NCBI RefSeq assembly: GCF_026342735.1
Contig: NZ_JAPEMM010000001.1
Span: 248,001 to 312,000 of the forward strand
DNA from: Streptomyces sp. NBC_00193
GTDB lineage: Bacteria > Actinomycetota > Actinomycetes > Streptomycetales > Streptomycetaceae
DNA length: 64,000 nt
Direction of reading: 5' to 3'
The translations under genes and the position numbers were made by a program. How positions within the stretch are numbered: the stretch's first letter is position 1; every line of letters starts with the position of its first letter. Shown in pieces: positions 16,811-24,725 of this stretch. Below the pieces are notes generated by a model, which was not told the DNA's origin, searched no databases, and saw nothing but the letters and a program-made list of their open reading frames with translations.

Positions 16811-16894
16811 ATGAACGGAGCTGGAATTGCCTTGGTGAGTCGGCGGCACGTCGACCTCGGCCGCATGTCCAGCGCCATCTGTCCGGCGCGCTGA
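16811..16894 (+). CDS. Cysteine-type leader peptide upstream of the sulfur operon, 27 aa
   Basis: The ORF ends ...SRRHVDLGRMSSAICPAR. The pattern RRHVDL-x-R-x-x-SA-x-C is the hallmark of short actinobacterial peptides found before cysteine and sulfur genes (a family annotated simply as putative leader peptide). The start may be ATG 16811 (MNGAGIALV...) or the in-frame GTG at 16835, which leaves the conserved part only. In mycobacteria, short cysteine-containing upstream ORFs attenuate sulfur genes in response to cysteine; the same logic is inferred here. A 208-nt untranslated leader separates it from the sulfite reductase, with room for competing RNA structures. Confidence 0.75.
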   Translation: MNGAGIALVSRRHVDLGRMSSAICPAR

Positions 16895-16992
16895 CGCACA
16901 GCACCGCCGCGACAGCGCCCCGCACCGACGTCGCCGCGGAAGCGAACACACCGCCCGTCGTCAGCCACCACAGCAGTCCCCTGTAGGCCGTC

Positions 16993-17013
16993 CGTCGCCC
17001 CAAAAAGGCGGCG
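16993..17013 (+). promoter_or_regulatory. Possible attenuator hairpin between leader peptide and sulfite reductase
   Basis: CGTCGCC (16993-16999) and GGCGGCG (17007-17013) form a 7-bp stem with one G-U pair around the loop CCAAAAA. It lies about 100 nt after the leader-peptide stop codon and 90 nt before the reductase start. This is a plausible but unproven element of a cysteine-sensing leader RNA. Confidence 0.3.
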
Positions 17014-17102
17014 AAACAGCCACATCCGCTCCACGCGCGCCAGGGGTCACGCCGCCGCTCCCCCTGCCCCTGCCTCGAGCCGCCGAAGAAGGACGTACCG
17101 CC

Positions 17103-18812
17103 ATGGCCGCCACCCCCGATACGACCGCAGCCGCCGCACCCGCCGCCGCCGCGCGCCGCAAGACCGGCCGTCACCGCGGTGAGGGCCAGTGGGCCGTCGG
17201 CCACCACACGCCCCTCAACGGCAACGAGCAGTTCAAGAAGGACGACGACGGTCTCAATGTGCGGGCGCGCATCGAGAACATCTACTCCAAGGCGGGCTTC
17301 GACTCGATCGACCCCAACGACCTGCGCGGCCGTATGCGCTGGTGGGGCCTCTACACCCAGCGCAAGCCCGGGATCGACGGCGGCAAGACCGCGATCCTGG
17401 AGCCGGAGGAGCTGGACGACAAGTACTTCATGCTGCGCGTCCGCATCGACGGCGGCCGGCTCACCACCGAGCAGCTGCGCGTCATCGGCGAGATCTCCGA
17501 GGAGTTCGCCCGCGGCACCGCCGACCTCACGGACCGGCAGAACGTGCAGTACCACTGGATCCGCATCGAGGACGTCCCGGAGATCTGGCGCCGTCTGGAG
17601 GCCGTCGGCCTCTCGACCACCGAGGCCTGCGGTGACACCCCCCGCGTGATCCTCGGCTCGCCCGTCGCCGGCATCGCGCTGGACGAGATCATCGACGGCA
17701 CCCCCGCCATCGACGAGATCTACGCCCGCATCGTGGGCAACCCCGCCTTCTCGAACCTGCCCCGCAAGTTCAAGTCCGCGATCTCCGGCTCGCCGCTGCT
17801 CGACGTGGCGCACGAGATCAACGACATCGCCTTCGTGGGCGTGAACCACCCCGAGCACGGCCCCGGCTTCGACGTCTGGGTCGGCGGCGGTCTGTCCACG
17901 AACCCGAAGCTGGGTGTGCGCCTGGGCACCTGGGTCTCGCTCGACGAGGTCCCGGACATCTACGAGGGCGTCATCTCGATCTTCCGCGACTACGGCTACC
18001 GCCGGCTGCGCACCCGCGCCCGCCTGAAGTTCCTCGTCGCCGACTGGGGCCCGGCCAAGTTCCGCCAGGTCCTGGAGGACGAGTACCTCAAGCGCAAGCT
18101 GACCGACGGCCCCGCGCCCGAGCAGCCCACCGGCCAGTGGCGCGACCACGTCGGCGTGCACCAGCAGCAGGACGGCAAGTTCTACGTCGGCTTCGCGCCC
18201 CGAGTGGGCCGTGTCGACGGCGCCACCCTGACGAAGATCGCCGCCGTCGCCGAACAGCACGGTTCCGGCCGGCTGCGCACCACCGCCGAGCAGAAGATGA
18301 TCGTGCTCGACATCGAGGCGGCCCAGGTCGACTCGGTCGTCGCGGCCCTGGAGGCGCTCGACCTGCGGGTCAACCCGTCCCCGTTCCGCCGCGGCACGAT
18401 GGCCTGCACCGGCATCGAGTTCTGCAAGCTGGCCATCGTCGAGACGAAGGCGCGCGGCGCCTCGCTGATCGACGAACTGGAGCGCCGCCTGCCGGAGTTC
18501 GCCGAGCCGCTCACCATCAACATCAACGGCTGCCCGAACGCCTGCGCCCGTATCCAGGTGGCGGACATCGGTCTCAAGGGCCAGCTGGTCCTGGACGACG
18601 AGGGCAACCAGGTCGAGGGCTACCAGGTCCACCTGGGCGGCGCACTCGGACTGGAGGCCGGATTCGGCCGCAAGGTCCGCGGGCTCAAGGTCACCTCGGC
18701 CGGTCTGCCGGACTACGTCGAGCGGGTCGTCTCGCGCTTCGAGGACCAGCGCGAGGACGGCGAGCGCTTCGCCGCCTGGGTCACCCGTGCCAAGGACGAG
18801 GACCTGTCGTGA
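17103..18812 (+). CDS. Ferredoxin-type siroheme sulfite reductase (NirA/SirA-like), 569 aa
   Basis: This cytoplasmic enzyme reduces sulfite to sulfide with six electrons, using siroheme coupled to a 4Fe-4S cluster. The cluster/siroheme ligands are present as C435-x5-C441 (ACTGIEFC) and C477-x3-C481 (NGCPNAC). The duplicated ferredoxin-like halves (about 75-330 and 350-560), with RWWGLYTQR and the siroheme-binding arginine/lysine clusters, match nitrite/sulfite reductases of the Mycobacterium NirA group. A sulfite rather than nitrite role follows from the operon context. AAGGAC precedes the ATG. The first 27 residues are Ala/Arg-rich and not conserved. The stop codon overlaps the next start (GTGA). 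Confidence 0.95.
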   Translation: MAATPDTTAAAAPAAAARRKTGRHRGEGQWAVGHHTPLNGNEQFKKDDDGLNVRARIENIYSKAGFDSIDPNDLRGRMRWWGLYTQRKPGIDGGKTAILEPEELDDKYFMLRVRIDGGRLTTEQLRVIGEISEEFARGTADLTDRQNVQYHWIRIEDVPEIWRRLEAVGLSTTEACGDTPRVILGSPVAGIALDEIIDGTPAIDEIYARIVGNPAFSNLPRKFKSAISGSPLLDVAHEINDIAFVGVNHPEHGPGFDVWVGGGLSTNPKLGVRLGTWVSLDEVPDIYEGVISIFRDYGYRRLRTRARLKFLVADWGPAKFRQVLEDEYLKRKLTDGPAPEQPTGQWRDHVGVHQQQDGKFYVGFAPRVGRVDGATLTKIAAVAEQHGSGRLRTTAEQKMIVLDIEAAQVDSVVAALEALDLRVNPSPFRRGTMACTGIEFCKLAIVETKARGASLIDELERRLPEFAEPLTININGCPNACARIQVADIGLKGQLVLDDEGNQVEGYQVHLGGALGLEAGFGRKVRGLKVTSAGLPDYVERVVSRFEDQREDGERFAAWVTRAKDEDLS

Positions 18813-18988
18813 GCGAGCGCGCCGCACCGTTCTACTGCCCGTACTGCGGCGACGAGGACCTGTTCCCGAACGAAACAGGCCACGGCGCCTGGGAATGCAG
18901 GGCCTGCAATCGAGCCTTCCAGCTGAAGTACCTCGGGCTGCTGGCCCGGGGTGTTCAGTCCAACGACGCTGGAGGGGACGAGATATGA
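18809..18988 (+). CDS. Small zinc-ribbon protein in the sulfur operon, 59 aa
   Basis: This short protein lies between sulfite reductase and cysH, overlapping both by 4 nt (GTGA and ATGA), so it is clearly translated as part of the operon. It has two CxxC knuckles, C10-x2-C13 (YCPYCGDEDLF) and C30-x2-C33 (WECRACNRAF), spaced like a rubredoxin/zinc-ribbon fold that binds one metal. The length, codon use and coupling say it is real. Its function is unknown: it could be a small electron carrier (rubredoxin-like) for the reductases or a scaffold. The GTG at 18809 is the only sensible start. Confidence 0.85.
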   Translation: MSERAAPFYCPYCGDEDLFPNETGHGAWECRACNRAFQLKYLGLLARGVQSNDAGGDEI

Positions 18989-19698
18989 CCACGGTTCAAG
19001 ACGCGCATCTCACCGCGGGCGAGCTCAAGGCACTGGCCGAGCAGGCGGGCCGCGACCTGGAGGACTCCTCCCCGCTGGAGATCCTCACCTGGGCGGCCGA
19101 GACCTTCGGCAAGAAGTTCGCCGTGACCTCCTCCATGGAGGACGCGGTCGTCGCCCACCTCGCCTCCCGCGCCTTCCCCGGCGTGGACGTGGTCTTCCTC
19201 GACACGGGCTACCACTTCGAGGAGACCATCGGCACCCGTGACGCGGTCGAGGCCGTGATGGACGTCAACGTCATCACGCTCACCCCGCGCCAGAGCGTCG
19301 CCGAGCAGGACGCCGAGTACGGCCCCGAGCTGCACGACCGCGATCCCGACCTGTGCTGCGCACTGCGCAAGGTCAAGCCCCTCGAAGAGGGCCTGACCGC
19401 CTACGACGCCTGGGCCACGGGCCTGCGCCGCGACGAGTCCCCGACCCGGGCGAACACCCCGGTGGTCGGCTGGGACGAGAAGCGGCAGAAGGTCAAGGTC
19501 TCGCCGATCGCCCGCTGGACCCAGGACGACGTGGACGCGTACGTCCTGGAGCACGGCGTGCTCACCAACCCGCTGCTGATGGACGGTTACGCCTCCGTCG
19601 GCTGCGCCCCCTGCACCCGCCGGGTGGTGGAGGGCGAGGACGCCCGCGCCGGCCGCTGGGCCGGGCGCGGCAAGACCGAGTGCGGACTGCACGGCTGA
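18985..19698 (+). CDS. cysH: Assimilatory adenylyl-sulfate (APS/PAPS) reductase
   Basis: This enzyme reduces activated sulfate to sulfite with thioredoxin. The PP-loop is SSMED (49-53), and the catalytic cysteine is Cys233 in the C-terminal ECGLHG. The four iron-sulfur cysteines are Cys124-Cys125 (LCCALRK) and Cys207-x2-Cys210 (GCAPCTR). The Cys-Cys/CxxC set marks the 4Fe-4S-containing APS-reducing branch, unlike E. coli CysH, which lacks it and uses PAPS. The 237-aa length is typical. It overlaps the zinc-ribbon gene upstream (ATGA) and cysC downstream (TGATG). Confidence 0.95.
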   Translation: MTTVQDAHLTAGELKALAEQAGRDLEDSSPLEILTWAAETFGKKFAVTSSMEDAVVAHLASRAFPGVDVVFLDTGYHFEETIGTRDAVEAVMDVNVITLTPRQSVAEQDAEYGPELHDRDPDLCCALRKVKPLEEGLTAYDAWATGLRRDESPTRANTPVVGWDEKRQKVKVSPIARWTQDDVDAYVLEHGVLTNPLLMDGYASVGCAPCTRRVVEGEDARAGRWAGRGKTECGLHG

Positions 19699-20279
19699 TG
19701 ACGACCAGCGAAGAACTTACGGAGACAGAGCAGATGAGCGTGAGCGACCAGGGCGCCACCGTGTGGCTGACCGGGCTGCCGAGCGCGGGCAAGACCACGA
19801 TCGCCTACGCGCTGGCCGAGCGGCTGCGCGCCGAGGGCCACCGCGTGGAGGTCCTCGACGGCGACGAGATCCGCGAGTTCCTCTCCGCCGGCCTCGGTTT
19901 CAGCCGCGAGGACCGGCACACCAACGTGCAGCGGATCGGCTTCGTCGCCGAACTCCTCGCGTCCAACGGCGTCAAGGCGCTCGTCCCGGCGATCGCGCCG
20001 TTCGCGGACAGCCGTGAGGCCGTCCGCAAACGGCACGCCGCCGAGGGCACGAGCTACCTCGAAGTGCACGTGGCCACTCCGGTGGAGGTGTGCTCCGAGC
20101 GTGATGTGAAGGGCCTGTACGCCAAGCAGGCGGCGGGCGAGATCTCCGGTCTGACCGGGGTCGACGACCCGTACGAGGCACCGGAGTCCCCGGACCTCCG
20201 TATCGAGTCGCACACGCAGTCCGTACAGGAGTCGGCTTCGGCCCTGCACGCACTGCTCACCGAGAGGGGTCTGGCATGA
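19698..20279 (+). CDS. cysC: Adenylyl-sulfate (APS) kinase
   Basis: This enzyme phosphorylates APS to PAPS. The P-loop is GLPSAGKTT, followed by VLDGDEIREFLSAGLGFSRE (APS-binding), DRHTNVQRIGFVAELL, and the lid segment DVKGLYAKQAAGEISGLTG; these are all family hallmarks. The ATG at 19698 overlaps the cysH stop (TGATG) and gives 193 aa; an internal ATG at 19734 with GGAG upstream would give 181 aa starting MSVSDQGATVWL and is about equally likely. The presence of a kinase beside an APS-type (Fe-S) CysH suggests PAPS is wanted for sulfotransferases or as a second reduction route. Confidence 0.93.
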   Translation: MTTSEELTETEQMSVSDQGATVWLTGLPSAGKTTIAYALAERLRAEGHRVEVLDGDEIREFLSAGLGFSREDRHTNVQRIGFVAELLASNGVKALVPAIAPFADSREAVRKRHAAEGTSYLEVHVATPVEVCSERDVKGLYAKQAAGEISGLTGVDDPYEAPESPDLRIESHTQSVQESASALHALLTERGLA

Positions 20280-21214
20280 CCGCCACCGTCGCACACGTCC
20301 ACGAAGGGACGGACGCGCCCTACGCGCTGTCGCACCTCGACGCCCTCGAATCGGAGGCCGTGCACATCTTCCGCGAGGTGGCGGGCGAGTTCGAGAAGCC
20401 GGTGATCCTCTTCTCGGGCGGCAAGGACTCCATCGTCATGCTGCACCTGGCGCTGAAGGCGTTCGCGCCCGCGCCGGTGCCGTTCACCCTGCTCCACGTG
20501 GACACGGGCCACAACTTCCCCGAGGTCCTGGACTACCGCGACCGCGCGGTCGCCAAGCACGGTCTGCGCCTGCACGTGGCCTCCGTCCAGGAGTACATCG
20601 ACGCCGGCAAGCTCCGCGAGCGTCCCGACGGCGTCCGCAACCCGCTGCAGACCGTCCCCCTCACGGAGGCGATCCAGCAGCTGAAGTTCGACGCCGTCTT
20701 CGGCGGCGGCCGCCGCGACGAGGAGAAGGCCCGCGCCAAGGAGCGCGTCTTCTCCCTGCGCGACGAGTTCTCCCAGTGGGACCCGCGCCGCCAGCGCCCC
20801 GAGCTGTGGCAGCTCTACAACGGCCGCCACGCCCCGGGCGAGCACGTGCGCGTCTTCCCGCTGTCCAACTGGACCGAGCTGGACGTGTGGCAGTACATCG
20901 CCCGCGAGAAGATCGAACTGCCGGAGATCTACTTCGCCCACGAGCGCGAGGTCTTCCAGCGCAACGGCATGTGGCTGACGGCCGGCGAGTGGGGCGGCGC
21001 CAAGGAAGGCGAGACCACCGAGACCCGCCTGATCCGCTACCGCACCGTCGGTGACATGTCCTGCACCGGTGCCGTCGACTCCGACGCCACCACGCTGGAC
21101 GCCGTGATCACCGAAATCGCCGCTTCCCGCCTCACCGAGCGGGGCGCGACCCGCGCCGACGACAAGCTGTCCGAGGCCGCGATGGAAGACCGCAAGCGCG
21201 AAGGGTACTTCTAG
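20276..21214 (+). CDS. cysD: Sulfate adenylyltransferase subunit 2
   Basis: This is the catalytic subunit of ATP sulfurylase, which makes APS from sulfate and ATP. The PP-loop SGGKDS sits in VILFSGGKDSIVMLHLALKA, with VFGGGRRDEEKARAKERVFS and the standard C-terminal ending REGYF. The 312 aa match the family. The ATG overlaps the cysC stop (ATGA). It works as a heterodimer with CysN, encoded 2 bp downstream, whose GTP hydrolysis drives the otherwise unfavourable reaction. Confidence 0.97.
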   Translation: MTATVAHVHEGTDAPYALSHLDALESEAVHIFREVAGEFEKPVILFSGGKDSIVMLHLALKAFAPAPVPFTLLHVDTGHNFPEVLDYRDRAVAKHGLRLHVASVQEYIDAGKLRERPDGVRNPLQTVPLTEAIQQLKFDAVFGGGRRDEEKARAKERVFSLRDEFSQWDPRRQRPELWQLYNGRHAPGEHVRVFPLSNWTELDVWQYIAREKIELPEIYFAHEREVFQRNGMWLTAGEWGGAKEGETTETRLIRYRTVGDMSCTGAVDSDATTLDAVITEIAASRLTERGATRADDKLSEAAMEDRKREGYF

Positions 21215-21216
21215 AA

Positions 21217-22557
21217 ATGACCTCCACCACCGAGCAGTTCGCCGATCTCTCGGCGACCACGCTGCTGCGCTTCGCGACCGCGGGCTCCGTCGACGACGGC
21301 AAGTCCACCCTGGTCGGCCGCCTCCTGCACGACTCCAAGTCGGTCCTCACCGACCAGCTGGAAGCCGTGGAGCGGGTCTCGGCCAGCCGTGGTCAGGACA
21401 CCCCCGACCTGGCGCTGCTCACCGACGGCCTGCGGGCCGAGCGGGAGCAGGGCATCACCATCGACGTGGCCTACCGCTACTTCGCGACCGCCCGGCGCCG
21501 GTTCATCCTGGCCGACACCCCCGGGCACGTGCAGTACACCCGGAACATGGTCACCGGCGCCTCCACCGCCGACCTCGCCGTGGTGCTCGTCGACGCCCGC
21601 AACGGCGTGATCGAGCAGACCCGCAGGCACGCCGCCGTCGCGGCCCTCCTCCGGGTCCCCCACGTGGTCCTCGCCGTCAACAAGATGGACCTCGTGGGCT
21701 ACGAGGAGGCCGTCTTCGCGAAGATCGCCGAGGAGTTCACCGCGTACGCCACGGGCCTGGGCGTCCCGGAGATCACCGCGATCCCGATCTCCGCCCTGGC
21801 CGGCGACAACGTGGTGGAACCCTCCGCGAACATGGACTGGTACGGCGGCCCCACGGTGCTGGAGCACCTGGAGACCGTCCCGGTCAGCCACGACCTCACC
21901 GCCTGCCCGGCGCGTTTCCCGGTGCAGTACGTGATCCGTCCGCAGACCGCCGAGAACCCGGACTACCGGGGCTACGCGGGCCAGATCGCCTCCGGCGTGC
22001 TGCGCGTCGGCGAGGCCGTCACCGTCCTGCCGTCGGGCCGCACCTCGGTCATCGAGGGCATCGACGCGCTCGGCGAGAGCGTCGACATCGCGTGGGCCCC
22101 GCAGTCGGTGACCCTGCGTCTGAAGGACGACATCGACATCTCGCGCGGCGACCTGATCGCGCCGTCGTCGAGCTCCCCCGCCACCACGCAGGACGTCGTG
22201 GCGACGGTCTGCCACGTGGCGGACCAGCCCCTCGCCGTGGGCGCCCGGGTGCTGATCAAGCACACCACGCGCACGGTGAAGGCGATCGTCAAGGAGATCC
22301 CCTCGCGGCTGACCCTGGACGACCTGTCCCAGCACCCGAACCCCGGTCAGCTGGTGGCCAACGACATCGGCCGCGTCGTCGTCCGTACCGCCGAGCCGCT
22401 CGCGCTCGACTCGTACGCCGACTCGCGCCGCACCGGGTCCTTCCTGCTGATCGACCCGGCGGACGGCACCACCCTGGCGGCCGGCATGGTCGGCGAATCC
22501 TTCGCCTCCACCGCCGAGACCACCGTGCAGGCGGACGAAGAAGGCTGGGACTTCTGA
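21217..22557 (+). CDS. cysN: Sulfate adenylyltransferase subunit 1 (GTPase)
   Basis: This is an EF-Tu-like GTPase subunit of ATP sulfurylase. G1 GSVDDGKST, G3 DTPGHVQYT and G4 NKMD are in the normal order, followed by beta-barrel domains II and III. The 446-aa length shows it is CysN alone, not a CysNC fusion, in agreement with the separate cysC upstream. It starts 2 bp after cysD. It is the last gene of the tightly packed reductive block; a 211-bp gap follows before the transporter genes. Confidence 0.97.
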   Translation: MTSTTEQFADLSATTLLRFATAGSVDDGKSTLVGRLLHDSKSVLTDQLEAVERVSASRGQDTPDLALLTDGLRAEREQGITIDVAYRYFATARRRFILADTPGHVQYTRNMVTGASTADLAVVLVDARNGVIEQTRRHAAVAALLRVPHVVLAVNKMDLVGYEEAVFAKIAEEFTAYATGLGVPEITAIPISALAGDNVVEPSANMDWYGGPTVLEHLETVPVSHDLTACPARFPVQYVIRPQTAENPDYRGYAGQIASGVLRVGEAVTVLPSGRTSVIEGIDALGESVDIAWAPQSVTLRLKDDIDISRGDLIAPSSSSPATTQDVVATVCHVADQPLAVGARVLIKHTTRTVKAIVKEIPSRLTLDDLSQHPNPGQLVANDIGRVVVRTAEPLALDSYADSRRTGSFLLIDPADGTTLAAGMVGESFASTAETTVQADEEGWDF

Positions 22558-22768
22558 TCATGCTTGCCGATATCTACTCCACCTTCGCGAAAGAGGGCGG
22601 CCGCGTAGGCAGCGGCTCCCTCGGCAGCGGCCAGGGAGGTGTGGGGCGATGTGCGTAATGACGTACGCGCACCGCATGCGCGCCCACACCCCCCGCGAGC
22701 CGTTCCTGCCCTTGCTCAGCAAACGAAGACGTGCGTCGTGACACGACGCTACGAGAGGAAGTCCTCCC
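22558..22768 (+). other. 211-bp gap between cysN and the sulfonate transporter genes
   Basis: Two short overlapping reading frames exist here: 22560-22658 (32 codons, MLADIYSTFAKEGG...) and 22649-22741 or so (MCVMTYAHRMRAHTPREPFL...). Neither has a strong ribosome-binding site or a recognisable sequence. A small hairpin (GCGTCG/CGACGC, 22733-22749) lies before the GAGGAAG ribosome-binding site of the next gene. The stretch could hold an internal promoter or leader peptide for the transporter; nothing decides it. Confidence 0.35.
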
Positions 22769-23896
22769 GTGCCTGCCATCGGTACCTCTGCTAAGACCCT
22801 GCACCGCGGCCTCGCCGCCGCTGCCGCCCTGCCGCTCCTGATCGGCGCCCTCGCCTCGTGCGGCTACGGTTCCGAGGCCGTGAAGGACGACGCTCCGAAG
22901 GCGAACGTGGCCGCCGACGCCAAGAAGCTGTCGGCCTCCGAGGTCCGCATCGGCTACTTCCCGAACCTGACCCACGCCACCGCGCTGGTCGGTCTCCAGG
23001 AAGGCCTGATCGCCAAGGAACTCGGTGCCACCGCGATCAAGCCGCAGGCCTTCAACGCCGGTCCGTCCGAGATCGAAGCCCTCAACGGCGGCTCTCTCGA
23101 CATCGGCTTCATCGGCCCCTCCCCCTCGATCAACGCCTACGTGAAGTCCAAGGGCTCCAACCTGCGGATCATCTCCGGCTCCGCCTCCGGCGGCGTGAAG
23201 CTGGTCGTGAACCCGGCGAAGATCAAGACCCTGGACGACCTCAAGGGCAAGAACATCGCGACCCCGCAGAAGGGCAACACGCAGGACGTCGCGTTCCTCA
23301 ACTGGATCTCGGAGAAGGGCTGGAAGGTCGACCCGGAGTCCGGCAAGGGTGACGTCTCCGTCGTCCGTACGGACAACAAGGTCACCCCGGACGCCTTCAA
23401 GTCCGGCTCCATCGACGGCGCCTGGGTGCCGGAGCCGACCGCCTCCAAGCTCGTCTCCGACGGCGGCACCGTCCTCCTCGACGAGACCGCCCTGTGGCCC
23501 GACAAGAAGTTCGTGATCACGAACATCATCGTGTCGCAGAAGTTCCTCAAGGAGCACGCGGACGTCGTCGAGGCCGTGCTCACCGGCACCGTCAAGACCA
23601 ACGAGTGGATCAACGCCAACCCCGACAAGGCCAAGGCCTCCGCGAACGCGAAGCTGGCCGCCGAAGGCGGCAAGCCCCTCGACGCCAAGATCATCGACCC
23701 GGCCTGGCCCAGCATCCTCATCACCGACGACCCGCTCGCCGCAACGCTGAAGACCCAGGCGGAGTGGGCCGTCGAGGCCAAGCTCATCGAGCAGCCCGAC
23801 CTCAACGGCATCTACGACCTCAAGCTCCTCAACAAGGTCCTCAAGGCCGCGGGCAAGCCCGAAGTCTCCGACGCCGGCCTCGGCGCCACCAAGTAA
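22769..23896 (+). CDS. Sulfonate/nitrate/taurine-type ABC transporter substrate-binding lipoprotein, 375 aa
   Basis: This is the extracellular solute-binding component. The GTG at 22769 has GAGGAAG upstream. The signal peptide ends in the lipobox LASC (Cys32 or so), so it is lipid-anchored on the outer face of the membrane. The SsuA/TauA/NMT1 fold is indicated by IGYFPNLTHATALVGLQEG near the N-terminus, DIGFIGPSPSINAYV and DGAWVPEPTASKLV. In this operon aliphatic sulfonate or another organic sulfur source is the likely ligand, but the family also binds nitrate and pyrimidine precursors. Confidence 0.9.
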   Translation: MPAIGTSAKTLHRGLAAAAALPLLIGALASCGYGSEAVKDDAPKANVAADAKKLSASEVRIGYFPNLTHATALVGLQEGLIAKELGATAIKPQAFNAGPSEIEALNGGSLDIGFIGPSPSINAYVKSKGSNLRIISGSASGGVKLVVNPAKIKTLDDLKGKNIATPQKGNTQDVAFLNWISEKGWKVDPESGKGDVSVVRTDNKVTPDAFKSGSIDGAWVPEPTASKLVSDGGTVLLDETALWPDKKFVITNIIVSQKFLKEHADVVEAVLTGTVKTNEWINANPDKAKASANAKLAAEGGKPLDAKIIDPAWPSILITDDPLAATLKTQAEWAVEAKLIEQPDLNGIYDLKLLNKVLKAAGKPEVSDAGLGATK

Positions 23897-23930
23897 CCCC
23901 GTAGACCAGCAACCCCAGGAGGTGACGACC

Positions 23931-24725
23931 ATGGCCACCATGCTTGCCAAGGCTGCCGAGGGCTCCGTAGCGGAGCTGACGCACGCTGCCCGCATCGAGC
24001 ACGTCTCGAAGTCCTTCTCCGGCCCGGCCGGATCGCAGCTCGTCCTGGACGACATCAGCCTCGATGTCGCTCCCGGAGAGTTCGTCACCATCCTGGGCGC
24101 CTCGGGGTGTGGAAAGTCGACGCTGCTCAACCTGGTCGCGGGTCTGGACAAGCCGTCCGCGGGGTCCATCGAGACCCCCGGCGGCCGTCCGTCGCTCATG
24201 TTCCAGGAACACGCCCTCTTCCCGTGGCTCACCGCGGGCAAGAACATCGAACTCGCCCTGCGCCTGCGCGGGGTGGCCAAGGCCGACCGCAAGCCGGAGG
24301 CCGAGCGGCTGCTGGAGCTGGTCCGGCTCGGCGGCTCGTACGGCAAGCGGGTCCACGAGCTGTCCGGCGGCATGCGCCAGCGCGTGGCCCTGGCCCGGGC
24401 GCTCGCCCAGGACAGCCAGCTGCTGCTGATGGACGAGCCCTTCGCGGCGCTCGACGCCATCACCCGTGACGTGCTGCACGGCGAGCTCACCCGCATCTGG
24501 GAAGAGACGAACCTCTCCGTCCTGTTCGTCACGCACAACGTCCGCGAGGCCGTACGGCTCGCGCAGCGTGTGGTCCTGCTGTCCTCGCGCCCCGGCCGGA
24601 TCGCGAAGGAGTGGACCGTGGGCATCCCGCAGCCGCGCCGCATCGAGGACGCGGACGTCGCGGAGCTGTCCCTTGAGATCACTGAACACCTGCGTGGGGA
24701 GATCCGCCGCCATGGCCAGCACTGA
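23931..24725 (+). CDS. ABC transporter ATP-binding protein of the sulfonate-type system, 264 aa
   Basis: This is a cytoplasmic ATPase. Walker A GASGCGKST, the Q-loop in MFQEHALFPW, signature LSGGMRQR and Walker B LLLMDEPFAALD are all intact, with the switch His in FVTHNVREA. The SsuB/TauB group is indicated by partner genes and by short, single-domain size. The ATG at 23931 is preceded by a consensus AGGAGG 8 nt upstream, which decides against the in-frame GTG at 23922. It overlaps the permease gene by 14 bp. Confidence 0.92.
   Translation: MATMLAKAAEGSVAELTHAARIEHVSKSFSGPAGSQLVLDDISLDVAPGEFVTILGASGCGKSTLLNLVAGLDKPSAGSIETPGGRPSLMFQEHALFPWLTAGKNIELALRLRGVAKADRKPEAERLLELVRLGGSYGKRVHELSGGMRQRVALARALAQDSQLLLMDEPFAALDAITRDVLHGELTRIWEETNLSVLFVTHNVREAVRLAQRVVLLSSRPGRIAKEWTVGIPQPRRIEDADVAELSLEITEHLRGEIRRHGQH

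Noticed and set aside
22560..22741. Two short overlapping ORFs in the cysN-transporter gap as genes
   Set aside because: There are no good ribosome-binding sites and no recognisable sequence or repeated-residue pattern; kept only as a description of the gap.
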